A stretch of 64,000 nt of DNA. Source: Mortierella sp. BCC40632. Lineage: Eukaryota; Mortierellomycota; Mortierellomycetes; Mortierellales; Mortierellaceae. A program made the translations under genes and the position numbers. The stretch spans positions 2,142,501 to 2,206,500 of the forward strand of contig WAEK01000007.1 of NCBI GenBank assembly GCA_011634665.1, in the 5' to 3' direction. The notes below the pieces were generated by a model that worked only from the letters and a program-made list of their open reading frames with translations, did not search any database and had not been told where the DNA came from. Numbering within the stretch: position 1 is the stretch's first letter; each line of letters begins with the position of its first letter. Below, in pieces: positions 12,401 to 23,988 of this stretch.

Positions 12401-15165
12401 AGGGAGATGTCGATCCAGACTAATTCCATAATAAGGGGCGGGGGGGAGACGGTGTATGATTTGGGCAAAAGAAGGAATTGGTCAGTGCGTGTGCCTCCAC
12501 AGTGTGTTCCCAAGTATTTGGAGAATATAATAAGTTCGCTTACCGACATAAACTCCCACAATACGGAGCAACATCTCGGCAAAATCCAGATTCCGGTCTT
12601 TGTACTCTGCCAATAGTTCATACCACATGTTGGCGAGTCTAGGAACATCTTGCTCTCGCATGCGATCTTTCTATTCAATGTCAAAGGAAAACGAGTCTCT
12701 TAAGAATTAGCATCATAAGTTTTTTTTCATGGAGGGCCTATTCGGCTGATCTTTGAAATTTACCACTAATGAGTTTTTTTTCATGGCCTTACAAGATTAA
12801 TGTTGAGAGTGTTCTCTTCCTTTGAGAGCTGATACGCGAGGTAAGTGTATTGACGACCTCCTCGTCAATAGACATCAGGATCCGGAGAAACAAATCGACC
12901 ATCTTCATATTAGACTTGCCCGTCGACTGAGGCAATGGTGCAATCAGGGCGAGCATGTCGCTAAAGAACGTTGTCCATGTCTTCAAATAAGTCTGGCGGA
13001 ACAAAAGCGCAACCGCATGCGCAAACTTGTTTTTCAGATCTTGATAATAAAAATAAAATAAAAATAAGGAAAGGTACAGAATGGACAGAATGGTCGAATT
13101 AGTATCCACTAGTTCTATCCTGTCTCATTCGGAGGGGAATGCAAAAAAGCGTAAAAAAAAAAGGTGTCATGGTCCTATATTAATCCCCTTACATGACGGT
13201 TCAGAGCTCAGTGTGTCGTCCACGCCATTGCTGACAAATTCTCGCTGGATGTATTCCATGAAAGTCTGTCTGAAGTAAATAAGTCGCGACTCGTCCAGTG
13301 TATTAGATCTATAAAGGAGACAGAGCGAAGAGAGACAGACACGAAACATTTAGAATAGGACACCGGAGGTGTGGCATGAGTCTCGATGATTCATTGATCC
13401 AGTAACGGTGGCGTAGTCGATACATCTATTCTCGTCCAAGCAGATCCCAAATAGGACCAATATTAAATGCGTGCAGAGCCTTGAGGTCACTGGGCAACGG
13501 ACAAGACAATCTTACCTAGTCGAGAGAACCTCTTCGACGACCTGCAGGCAAAACATGCGTGCTTCGGGCGAGCTGTACCCAAAAAAAGAAGCAGGGAAAA
13601 AGTTAGTTTGATGAATCCTGCATAAGGTGGCGTCCAATGAGAGAAAAATAACGGACAAGCCCCGGCTGCTATTCTGCTGCTGCGGCGAATGCTTCCATGG
13701 AGAGCGTTGTCATTGTTGCGTCCTCTGATATCAATTTTTGTGTGCAACCTTGATAATGTGGGCGCCCAAAACGTCCGGAGCTGGGCCGATGGGGAATCTG
13801 CAGTCTCTCTCTCACTCTCTTTCTCTCTGACTCCTCCTGCCTTGTTTCGTCGGCGTTTGCCCAAGTCAATTAACAACGCCATACTACCCCCACACGACCC
13901 CCCTTTCCCCCTGTCGTCGGACAGATTCAAGCGAGCTCAGCAAACAGAGCAAATTCACAGCGGTTGATTGGAGCAAGAGAGCACACAACGACCAAAAAGC
14001 AAAAAAGAAGAACGATGGCAAAAAAAAAAGTCAAAAAACAACACCGCTTGTTGTTGTCAATGGTGGAGTTGCTGAAAATACCTCTTGGGCTCCCGGACGT
14101 ACAGCGTCAGGCACGACTGCCAGCCATCGGGAGAGGCCTTGACCTGTTCACAGTACTGGGTTGCCTAAGAGTCGGCGACAGGGTCCCCCCGTTTCCCGGC
14201 GGGTTATGAAAAAAAAAAAAAAGAACAAAAAGGGAAAAAAAGGATCCGAGTAAGTGATGGCGCCCAATACATTCTGTTGATTCGATGGCAAATAATGGTC
14301 AAGGGTATTGATGGGAAGAAGTGCGCAAAAGCGATCGGCTTCTTTCATCGATGACAATCCCATCCGAGTTTAGGTTTCGATGAAAGATGGAGGGAAGGAG
14401 GAGTAGCCTCTCAATTGTTTCTATGCGAATCTCTTCTCCATTTCGGATGGAGGGATCACCTCTTCTCCTCTCCTCACTCTCGTAGAGTTTTTTTTTTTTT
14501 TTTTTTTTCTCCGTTTTACTCTCAGGTCTACACTGTCGTTCATTCGACATCCCAGTTGCTTAGCGATCGCGTCGCTTCCCCTGAACCGGATTTATTCAAT
14601 TCAGCCATTTTGATCTGGCTTCTGCGAAATGGATCGGGATAAGCGGTATCATAATCCAAATGAAGTAGTATGCCATTAGATCATGATGCCGGTCGAAGGG
14701 GCAGGTCGCAACCGCAAAAAAAAAAAAGAGAGCAAACAACAAGTTTTGTCCTTTATCAACCAGTGCATTGCCGATAAAGAAGACGAAAAGGCTCATGTCA
14801 TGGTGGTTCCTGCCCCTATCCTGATCAGTTTTTTTCTCCAATGAAGAATACAACATGACAACGCCGTGGGGGGCTGAGTAAGTGCTGTGCCCGATCGGAA
14901 TTGACTCATTCCGATCAGATAGCGAGAGAGAAAGAGAGAAAGAGAAAAGAGAGAGATAGAGACTTCTATGTTTTTTTTTTTTTTTTTTTCAGTTGCGGGT
15001 CACCGCAATGAAGTAAAGACCAAGAACATAAAAGGTGTGTATGTGAGAGAGAAAGAGAAAGCCTGTGCACAACAATGAGAGGATTGGACCACGCACCTGT
15101 TGCTTCAAGGCCGCGTCTGCAGACGGGCTCAATGCGCACGCAACCGCCTGTTCAATGAGGTCCAT
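9478..15165 (-). CDS. LOS1: Exportin-T (tRNA export karyopherin), with a frameshift in one exon
   Basis: Importin-beta family receptor that carries mature tRNA out of the nucleus with RanGTP. Exons from the 5' end are 15097-15165, 14082-14164, 13516-13572, 13193-13308, 12793-13039, 12544-12670, 12223-12419, 10250-12095, 9537-10132 and a tiny last exon, either 9478-9486 or 9466-9474. Recognisable blocks include YCEQVKASPDGWQ (N-terminus), TFFSDMLALI, WIDISLIVNERF, EFRRELKRFYDQIATL, KPTFDLADGQT and the C-terminal ALQQLDAKQFKKFF, all close to XPOT/Los1. Length is about 1,115 residues, longer than the roughly 960 of human XPOT; part of the excess is a Gly/Ser/Asn-rich insert near the C-terminus. 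The intron at 10133-10249 is 117 nt and stop-free, so it is easily mistaken for coding. Exon 12793-13039 needs one extra base near 12830-12855 to stay in frame. Both sides of that point match the family, so this is a sequencing error or a real lesion. Confidence 0.9.
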
Positions 15166-15705
15166 TTATCACTTTTCGACAAAACTGGGTAGGTAGGGAT
15201 GTCGTTACAGAACAGAGGTAAGAGAAAGAGGCAAGGGTCGTTGGAAGCAAAGAAGGTCGAGTGAGAAATAAGAGCAGGAGCGAAGTGGCGGGTGGCGCGG
15301 ATAGAAGTGGTAGAGTATGGCGATACGAAGATACAAGGCAAGAGAGGGAAAAGTTGGAGACAAGAATGGGCAGTGTGAGGGAGTAAGAAGGAAGGCAGGG
15401 AGGCGAGGAGGAAGACTTGGAGGAAGACTCGGGAGATGGCGTTTTTTTTTTAGTGGCAAATGGACTGAGGATTAGAATAAGAGAAGAAGAGAGAAAACGA
15501 TGGATTGAGAGAGGGTGGCAAATGGACAAGGTTATGTTATTTTTTTTTTTTTTTTCTTGCTTTTGAGCTTCTCTTACTCACCAGGCCGAGTTTGGTTATT
15601 TCCATCGCTTATATGTCAGGATATAACTTATCAAGGTCCATCTTCTTTCAAAGAGTCCATTGTATCAGACCAGGAACTCCTCCACATTTTACCATTTCAC
15701 CATCC
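15166..15705. promoter_or_regulatory. Shared divergent promoter region of exportin-T and the membrane protein gene
   Basis: The two start codons (15165 on minus, 15706 on plus) face away from each other across 540 bases. The left half is purine-rich on the plus strand, so pyrimidine-rich on the exportin-T coding strand. A T-run lies at about 15540-15555. No specific operator could be recognised. Confidence 0.45.
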
Positions 15706-16563
15706 ATGGATCAACCTTCAACATCTCTCTCTGCTCTCGAGAGATACACCTGGGCATCTCCGCTTGCACCTGTCATTGAGTCAGATGGTAACCGCCACCG
15801 GATCGTCTCCAAGCTTGTTTGAACCTCTCTACTAGTCGCGGCTTGAAATGCCCATCTCATCCTCTTTTCAAAAGGGCAACTCAAAAGACCCAATGACCTA
15901 AAAAAAAAGTGCCCCCCCCCATATCGTCATGAATACTCCGGACTAGAATATGTCTTCATCCTCAGCTGCCTGCAGCCCCACATCGACATGGCACGTCTCT
16001 GCAAACTAGTCCACTTGCAACTACAACAGAACACACCACCAACCAACTTTGTCGCTCTCGCGCTGTCATGCGTAAACCAATACGAGTTGCGACGAGCTTG
16101 TCGCGAGTGGAAGGCTATTGTCGTCCATGTTGACCCAGAATGCATAGCTCTTCAGCAAGCTGTCGTAGGACACTCCAACAGGCATCATTTATGGGCCATC
16201 GTCCAGGCGATTGTCTGGGGCAGTGCACTTGTGGCAATTGTCAAAGGAGATCGTCAAATTCTGGACTTGGCTCGATATAAACCAACATCGCGACTCGCCA
16301 CTGTATCGTCGATACTGCTTGGGTGTCTTATCGGAACAACGTGCGTAGCCAAGACCATAGACTCAATGAAGGCAATCCCCGAAGGATATGATGTAGTCAG
16401 GGTGAAGAACAGGGAGAACCACCTTCAGCATCTCTTTTTGATCAGGCGTGACTATGCTATCAAGACAAACCCAAAGATTCTACCAATGTATCTCTTGTCA
16501 GGACTCGGACTTGGAACCATCCTTCTAGGAGCGCGGATTGCATTCAAGTCTAGGAAGGCATAG
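15706..16563 (+). CDS. Unrecognised membrane protein, 232 residues
   Basis: I do not recognise the family. The best model has two exons, 15706-15787 and 15947-16563, joined in phase by a 159-nt intron (donor gtaacc, acceptor ggactag). The start MDQPSTSLSALERY lies about 540 bases from the divergent exportin-T start. The soluble N-terminal half carries an amphipathic stretch (ARLCKLVHLQLQQN) and a basic QYELRRACREWK segment. It is followed by three likely membrane segments, near WAIVQAIVWGSALVAIV, LATVSSILLGCLIGTTCV and MYLLSGLGLGTILLGA, and a basic tail FKSRKA. An organelle membrane protein is plausible but unproven. If the splice is wrong, translation could start at the internal ATG at 15988, giving 191 residues. 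Confidence 0.6.
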
Positions 16564-18370
16564 TTGAATCATGGGATCCTTTTCTTTTCTAGAATAAAGC
16601 GAACGTGCTCCGACAAAGAGGAGAAACAACACCATCATCAACATTCAAATGGACCTGAGAGTGGAGATAAAAATGGAGATTAACGGCCACATACAACTCG
16701 ATGGGAAAATATATGTCATTAAAGCCATACTCCAAGATGGCCCTTGATTTGTAGTCACTACACTCATTTGCATGAGTATATTATTACATGGTCGAACCTG
16801 GGAAGACAAAAAAAAAAAGAAAGAAAGATATCTGAGTCATGTACTGACCTGTCTCTGCTGAGCAACCTGATCAATGAGAATTTTGTACCTGACCTGTTGC
16901 TCCAGTCTGGTAACTAGGACAGTGAAGCACGAAGATGGTTTTTTTTTTTTTTTTTTTTTGCCAAGACAGTCTAAAGACGAGAGGGCTTTTCTCATTTTTT
17001 TTTTAGCCAATGTTGAGAGAGTGAAAGAACAAAGGTCTTTGAAGAGGCGATGACCAAAACACGGCCAATCATTGGCTATGGAGGGGAAAGAGGGAGGACT
17101 GTTTGGTCGCACAATGCAAGCCCGCATTCGCCCAACAGACTGGTGTGACCCTGGTTTACTGAACTTGTAGCGACAAGGCGATGACTTTGAACATGCCTTC
17201 CGGAGTCACTACAAACATTGTCATAATTAAACCCCTCCATCCCGCTTCAGCCGAAGTTTGTTAAAGGTTGTTTGTCTGATGCTCTTCACCAAATATAATT
17301 GATATCGGATATTCATCCAGAATTGAACAATGGTGACAATTTTTAACTGATCAGTATCAGTGTGCGATGATAGATTGAGGGAAGTGTGTCCAAGGTAGTC
17401 TCGAGCAGATACTCTGGCTCCTTGGCCAAGACTTACAAGCCTCTAGTGCATTCGAATCCTTGGTTATCTCCAAGTTTTAAACTAGCTTCCGTGGCTACAG
17501 CCCTACTGTTTATTCTATTCTTATTGAACAGCCAATTGAGGATAGGAGGAGACAAGATGCCCCTTGCATGCTACGGTCGAGCCAATTTGTCATGCTCACC
17601 TTTTTTCTTCTGTTGCTGAGATTGAGCTTTGTGAGAAGTTGAAGACTTCTACCACATGCTTGAGTGTGTTGCATATTCTCACTGACGTACCTGACCAAGG
17701 TTGGGCTATCGAGCTGCAGGAGGGTGTGCTAGCAAGCCCTGAACCTGGAGGGCAAGACGGCGCTGTCTCGACTGTCGCGGGAGTTCGGGTAGAGCGGCCG
17801 CACCCAATACCAGGAGGGTAGACACCAGAACCGATGTCTTGACGAAGAAAGTCCCTCGTCTGGTACGTAGAGAGGGGCTGAGAAAGAACCAGCTATCTTA
17901 ACTCCTCTCACCCCTGAGTGACTATGTTCATCTTGTTTCCCGCCACCAGTAAGCCAGTCTCCTTTTCCTTTCCCTTTTTTTTACTTTTTACTTTTTACTT
18001 TTTACTTTTTTTTTTTTTTTTTTTTTTTTTCTATTAAAAAATCCCCCCCCTCTTCTTTCTTCTCTTTCTTTCGTTTTCTCCTCACTCCTTCTTCCCCTCC
18101 TTCTCCTTCTCCATCTTTTCTCTTTTACATACTCGTCGACTCTCCTGTCCTCTCTTTTTTTTTTCTTTTACTTTACTCTTTCTCACCCATCAGCCAATTC
18201 CACTTCTACAGCTCTACCTCATTTTTCTCTTCACAGGCATTACCATCCTCGCTGATTCTTTTCTTCAGCACTCATCAGCCTTCCTTCTTGAACCCCCCCC
18301 TTCCCTTTCTCCTGGCTTCTTTAGTTCGGTGTTATCTCTATCCACTCCTTTCCCTGTTTGAACAGTTCTT
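16564..18370. other. Intergenic region with pyrimidine-rich promoter of the fucosyltransferase
   Basis: The first 1.3 kb is fairly complex sequence without a supportable gene. From about 17,960 it turns strongly pyrimidine-rich, with repeats of TTTTTAC and a T-run near 18007-18030, continuing to the ATG at 18371. This matches the leader style of other genes here. A frame at 16837-17127 on the minus strand shows no recognisable family and was not accepted. Confidence 0.5.
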
Positions 18371-20479
18371 ATGACAAAAGAAAAGGGCTCTGCCACCTCA
18401 GCACTGCCCTCCCATCGCTACAGCCAACAAACCGTCCATCCATTTGCTAGTGTTAGCATGAGTGACGGCAGTAGTTCCTCCTTGGCAGATCAAGATACTG
18501 GCGGAAGCCGCCTTCGCTCACCACTTCTCGCTTCTTATGACGACACCGACGTAACTCTCTCTATATTGACAGACGATACCCGCCAAACTGGGCAAGCAAA
18601 CTTGGAGCCCTTTAGCATCAGCTCCAGCAACGATGGTACCCCACGAACACGGCGATCAAGTTCAAGGACGCCTTCTCCACACATCTCGCCCGACCGCTCC
18701 CCATCTCAGTCTCCTGTCTCTTTCCTTCCCCGATCTTCAAACAACAGCGGCTCTGGCCCCAGCGGCAACAGCCGTAGCAGGACCAGACTTTGCCTGCTAG
18801 TCGGTGCAATCGTCTTGGGACTCATGCTACCTGTCTGGGTGTTCTCAAGTGGGGTGATCACTTTGGACCGGTTCAACGATGTCATTCGGTATCTTCCTGG
18901 ATACTCCATCTTTGCCAATAATCTCCTCTACCTTGTCATGTTCTTGCTTTTTGTCTCGTTCTCTATCATCGCCCTTTTCCCCACCCCGTTAATGACGATG
19001 ATCGGCCTTCCTTTCCACTTGCTCATTTTTGCCATCTTTAACCGGTTGATGGATGAGTGGCTCCTCTGGTGCATTGGCTGCTATACAGTTCTGTTCCTCG
19101 CTCCGTTTGGAACCCAGATCCTGACCAAGATCTCGAGCAGAGGTCAACGCAGTGGTCTCCCACAGTGGCTTCCCTTTTCCGACATTAGTCGCAAAAAGTC
19201 CCTGCCTTCTCCTCACCTTTCCAGCCTCTCACCCACGTTTGCCAAGTATTCGCCCTTAAACTCCGATCCACACCACCATAACAGCTTTTCCACGCATCCT
19301 TTTCATCGTTCCGGCAGTTCCTCTTCTTCCATCGGAGATCGGATCCTCTCGACGCTGAAAATTGCGCTTGGTGTGGTGAGCGACCGACTCGAAGAACTTA
19401 TCTACCTTTTCAGCAAACAGAATCGCAATTCCTATCGGTGGCGACTCTTGTTGGCAATTGTCTTGTTACTCAGCTACGTTATGCCGGTGACTTGGACCAA
19501 TGAACCCAGGACCTTTGACCCGGCTCGATCCTCTCCTTCCTTCGATGTCCAACATCCTGTTCATCTCTGCCCCACCTCACCTTTTACGTCGCCCGAGCAA
19601 AGCGAGAAAGCCTTTGATAAGTATTGGCAAGAGTACATCCAGTTCCATCACCGGATGGTCACACCTGAGGAAGAGGGTGGCATTCCTGAGACACAGAAGC
19701 GATTCCTAATCTACCAGCCCAGCGACGATGGGCTGGGTAACCGTCTCCAGGCGTTACTGAGTGCTGTGGTCGAAGCCATGATTTCCAAGCGGGCTATTAT
19801 CCTTGACTGGGTCGCAACACCCCAGTGTAATGTAAGTAATCAATGGGCTTCTCTGTTTCTTTTTTTATTTTTTTTTTCTTGGAATGGAATGGATTGGATT
19901 GGAGGAGGAAAAGAGGGTGGAAAACGTTTTGGTGATTCGCTGGCGCTGTTGTTTTTTTTTCCTTACAAGGTACACACATGTTCAAAACACACAGTTCGCC
20001 TGTCGAGCGCACAACGTAAAAAACCGTTACCTTGTGGTCAAAACATTCCCCTCAAATGTGCATGGCAATGAGCGAATCGGTCTACGAATATGGGTACTGG
20101 GTACCACTTCAGGAACATAAGAAAAGAGATTACTTGTACAAAAGTCACACACACAAATCCGCACGCACATCCACATCCACACATACACACACACAATTGT
20201 TCTCCTCCCATCTTCTTTCTCACCTTGCTTTTGCGTCCTCCGTCTACACAACTTTTCGGTACTGAAGTTTCATACATATGGCAGCGCAATGCTCATTATT
20301 CCGCTTTTGTTGAAACCTCGTGGGATATCTTTTTTTCTTTTTCTTTTTCTTTTTCTTTTTCTTTCTTTCTTTCTTTTTTTTCTTTTTTTTTTATTGTCGT
20401 TTCTCCTTCAGGCATTTCCCTGTCCATCTCGCATAACGAGGCCAGCTCCAATATCTATGACACTTCCTTGTTTTGGCGT

Positions 20480-20517
<38 letters not shown>

Positions 20518-22397
20518 GCGGAGGAGCGGTTCGAGTCCGCTCAACGTGTTCGGAGGGTGCATTCGGTTTGGATAATATCGACATGGATCCTCAAATGACT
20601 GTGTAACTTTGAACGGGGCGTCAAAATATACCCTCCTCTTCCCCCTACCCCTCCTCCTTCCAGTCGGACTGGTCTTTAAGTCGACCATGTGCGCCTGATC
20701 GCCATTGATCATGGATGGACTTGGCAGCTCGTAGTTTCTGTCTATGGCTACATTGGGTTGACTCTATTGTGTTTGTGGCTGCAGCTGCAGGGTGTTCATC
20801 ATGGCTACTTTGGTGATAAACTTTAGTTGGAAGGAAGCCAAGGATAACATTTTTCCCTTCCTTCTCTAGAGCTTCTGGCTCCGGATGAGGGAAGGGGAGG
20901 GGGAGAGTTGGTGGATTTATCGAGGGGCATGGAATGCAGAGTAGAGGGGAGGGGGTATTAGACTTTTGTCTCAAAAAGACTAGACAATGGCTGTTGGCTG
21001 CGTGACTGATTGGCTGCTACGAGGTGATTTATACTTTGGCTGGGATAAGAAAAGAAAGAAAAGAAAGAACATGTCCTTCCCCCCTCCCCTCCTGAATCGC
21101 AAAAGTTCTTCAGGCAACAGCCGACTCTGGACACATGGCTCTAATTTCACTATTTGTGCTGTGGCTGTACCTTTTAATTTGTAAAGAGAGGGACGGTGAG
21201 AGAGTCTCACCATGTACAGTCATCACTGTACCGATACCATTTTTCACTGAAAGAAAAAAAGAAAAGAAAAGAAAAAAAAAAAAAAAAAAAAAAAAGAAAA
21301 ACTAACCACTGATATGCTCGTCTTCCAACTCTTTGAATTTCCTCCGCCTTTGCCGTCTCATATAGGCCAATTTTACCGATCTCTTCCAATCTCCCAAGGA
21401 CCTTGCCTGGAACCTGAACTCGACCCAGTCCATTCTCCGGGAATCCAAAGAATACAAGACCAAACCCGAAATCTGGTACCCCTACTGCCGGAACTGTGCC
21501 CTTCGTTCCCCTATCGTCCCCAACTCGACTTGGTCTAATCTTCTGTGCGAAAAGGACCTTGGACTGGATCCTTCGAAAAAGATTGTTCAAATCTTTTCAA
21601 CACAATGGTTTCTCCCTGTTTTGCAACATAATCCCCATTGGCATCAAGAACTCTGTCAAATGTTCCCGGGTGGAGGTGCTACAGCCTTCCAGATCCTTGC
21701 TAAGCGACTTCTTCTACCCTCAGTCGATGTCCAACAAAGGATGGATTCAGTTCTAAACCGAATTCCCAAGGGCAAAAAGTTGGTTGGATTGCAAGTGCGT
21801 CGAACTGAGAACAATGCAGTTGGTCAGTCGATCGAAGACTCCTTCTTACAATGTGCGATCCAGGTCGTGAACGAAGAACTGCACAACCCGCCATCAGAGA
21901 ATGGCTATTTGTCAAAGCAGTTGACGGAGATTGACCCAACTTCTCAATTTGTGTATTACCTGGCGACGGATTATCGACCGACCCGTGCTCATTTCCAACG
22001 CACGCTTGGGGACAGACTCTTTGTCCTCGAGAATACCTTCCAGTCGCACGGATCAACAGCTTCTCAAGACGACAAAGACAAAGAAGATGATAACTCCAAA
22101 TCCCAGGCAGAAGCAGTCGCCCGTAATTCGATCATTGGTGTCCAGACTGCTGTGGCTGAAATGATGTTGCTCGCTCATGCAGACCGAATCGTTTCCTCAC
22201 CTTATTCGACCTTTGGCTACTTTGCCCATGGATATGCCAATGTTCAACCTAATATTGTGAAACGAGATGGCACCTGTATTCATCGCAAATCGACTCAGCC
22301 TTGCTTCCAGTATTGGTTTGGGTTTGCAAATGGTGGTGCCTCGTGCTCTATCCGATCTTCAATCGAGATGAGTGAAGATTATGACTGCTGGCTTTAG
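18371..22397 (+). CDS. GT37-like fucosyltransferase with multi-spanning N-terminal region
   Basis: Predicted Golgi fucosyltransferase of the plant xyloglucan fucosyltransferase type (GT37-like), likely acting on fucose-containing wall or secreted glycans. Two exons, 18371-19831 and 21366-22397, join in phase 0 and encode 830 residues. The catalytic region carries the nucleotide-sugar motif DGLGNRLQALLSA (from 453), ILDW, ANFTDLF at the exon join (488-494) and VGLQVRR (627-633), equivalent to the basic VGIQxR motif of these enzymes. The end is Cys-rich. The first 130 residues are Ser/Pro-rich and disordered. They are followed by about four to five hydrophobic segments (near 137-160, 183-203, 205-220, 226-246 and 357-375), where typical family members have one signal anchor. 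The 1,534-nt intron holds only low-complexity sequence. A second in-frame ATG at 18458 is an alternative start. Donor sugar and acceptor are inferred from the family. Confidence 0.8.
19832..21365 (+). other. 1.5-kb intron of the fucosyltransferase gene
   Basis: It is bounded by gtaagt after PQCN and by tatag before ANFTDLF. It contains (AC)-rich, T-run (about 20488-20514) and A-run (about 21273-21295) tracts. A short GCGGTTCGAGTCCGC palindrome near 20527 looks like a tRNA T-arm but has no partner acceptor stem. No nested gene was found. Confidence 0.7.
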
Positions 22398-23516
22398 AGA
22401 GCGAGTATTATTTTATAAAAACACTATTTATCCTACTTCTGTCCTGTCTCAGTAACAATTCTCTCGCAAGAGACTGTGTGGCTAAAAGTAAGAGAGTGTG
22501 TGTATGTAATATAAACAGGAGAGAACAGAGGCTAGGAGTATAATTCTCGAAGAAGAAGCTAAAAGATGCTCCGTGATGCCACAGTGTCCTAAAAAGAGGG
22601 TGAGAGGGGGCTTGATGTGTGTGGGGAATGGTGCCATGGGTTCATTTCTATCCGCGAATGAAAAGAGCGGATCCAGAGTATGCCGCTGCGAGGCATGGTA
22701 AGTTTAGAAGAGACTGGCATGAACGTGCTGTTTAGCTTGGAAAAGGAAGAAAGATGAGCGTTTCTTATGCTTTGACTGGACGGTTGTACGAGGCTACGAG
22801 ACATGAAGAGCGGTTGAGAGCGGAGAAGTGGCGGAGATCAAGGGGGGAGGGGAAGGAGAGAGAGGATTCTGTAAGACCGGATTCTCCTCAGCACGACATC
22901 ACCCTTCTCTAGTAAGGAAGTTGAGAGATCGAGAAAGAGAACCATGGGTAGTCTAAACTACCAGATTGGGAGCAAACAAGGATAGGGGCAGGGGAGAGAA
23001 TATTTATGTGTATGCGCGTCTGTTTGGAGGTTCTCGTGCAGAAGTTGCGCGTGTGTCAATTTGTAGTCTGTATACAAGAAATGGGCATTTGTGACTCACG
23101 CTGGTGCAGAAGGTAGGGTGCAGGGCCTTGCAGAGCCAGTCAGAATGATGCGGTCGCGGAGCCGCGCGCGATAACGTACTGTGTCGAGATCTAAAAGTCC
23201 GAGAGAGCAAGATAGAGTAAGTTTGCCAGGTCGTCACTTCTCTTGGTCGGCAATGGGTTTCTCCTGTGCTCTCCCCAGTCGACCGTGAGGATGCCTAGAA
23301 GAAGAGAGTGAGATAGAAAGAGTACCGTTGAAGCCGCCCATTTAATGTTCTTTTCTTTCTTTTCTTTCTTCTCCATCTCTCTGTTTTTCCTTCCTCTTCT
23401 TCTCTACTCCTTTTTCTCCACACTCAGTCCAACGCCACTCATCTCTCTCTCTTTTTTTTTTTTTTTTTTACTTTCTCTCTCCCCTCCCCAGCACTTTTTC
23501 AGATTCTACTCAACCA
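22398..23516. other. Intergenic region upstream of TRP4
   Basis: It holds the 3' end of the fucosyltransferase transcript, with AT-rich sequence just after the stop, then purine-rich DNA, then a pyrimidine-rich leader at 23345-23510 ending at the TRP4 ATG. No coding sequence is supported. Confidence 0.5.
23092..23098 (+). promoter_or_regulatory. TGACTCA, candidate Gcn4/CPC1 site upstream of TRP4
   Basis: A perfect consensus for the fungal general amino-acid control bZIP factor lies 419-425 bases upstream of the TRP4 start. TRP genes are classic targets in yeast and Neurospora. A single 7-mer can occur by chance, so this is suggestive only. Confidence 0.35.
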
Positions 23517-23932
23517 ATGGCACACAACAGCGAACTTCCCCAGAAAGTACCAGCCGTCAAGTCCACCATGGTGCCCATCCTCAAGAAACTCGTTCATGCT
23601 CCCGACACATTTACTCCTGAGGATGCCACCCTTGCTACACGAGAGATCATGGAAGGTCGAGCCACTCATGCACAGATCGGTGCCTATCTCGTCGGTCTCA
23701 AGCTCACCCGTCTCGATGCCGATCCAGCTATTGTAGCTTCATGTGCCACTGAGATGCGCAACCACGGCTTGCCCATTCCTTTTGACAATACCTTGAATCT
23801 CCAGGACCAACTCGTTGATATTGTCGGAACAGGTGGCGATGGTCATGACACCTTTAATGTCTCGACAACCGCTGCTATTGTAGCAGCTGGTGCCGGTTGC
23901 AAAGTTGCCAAGGTAACTAGCAGCAACAACAA

Positions 23933-23988
<56 letters not shown>

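Noticed and set aside
20520..20545. tRNA-like T-arm (GCGGTTCGAGTCCGC)
   Set aside because: The sequence about 60 bases upstream is a T-run, so no acceptor stem, D-arm or anticodon arm can form.
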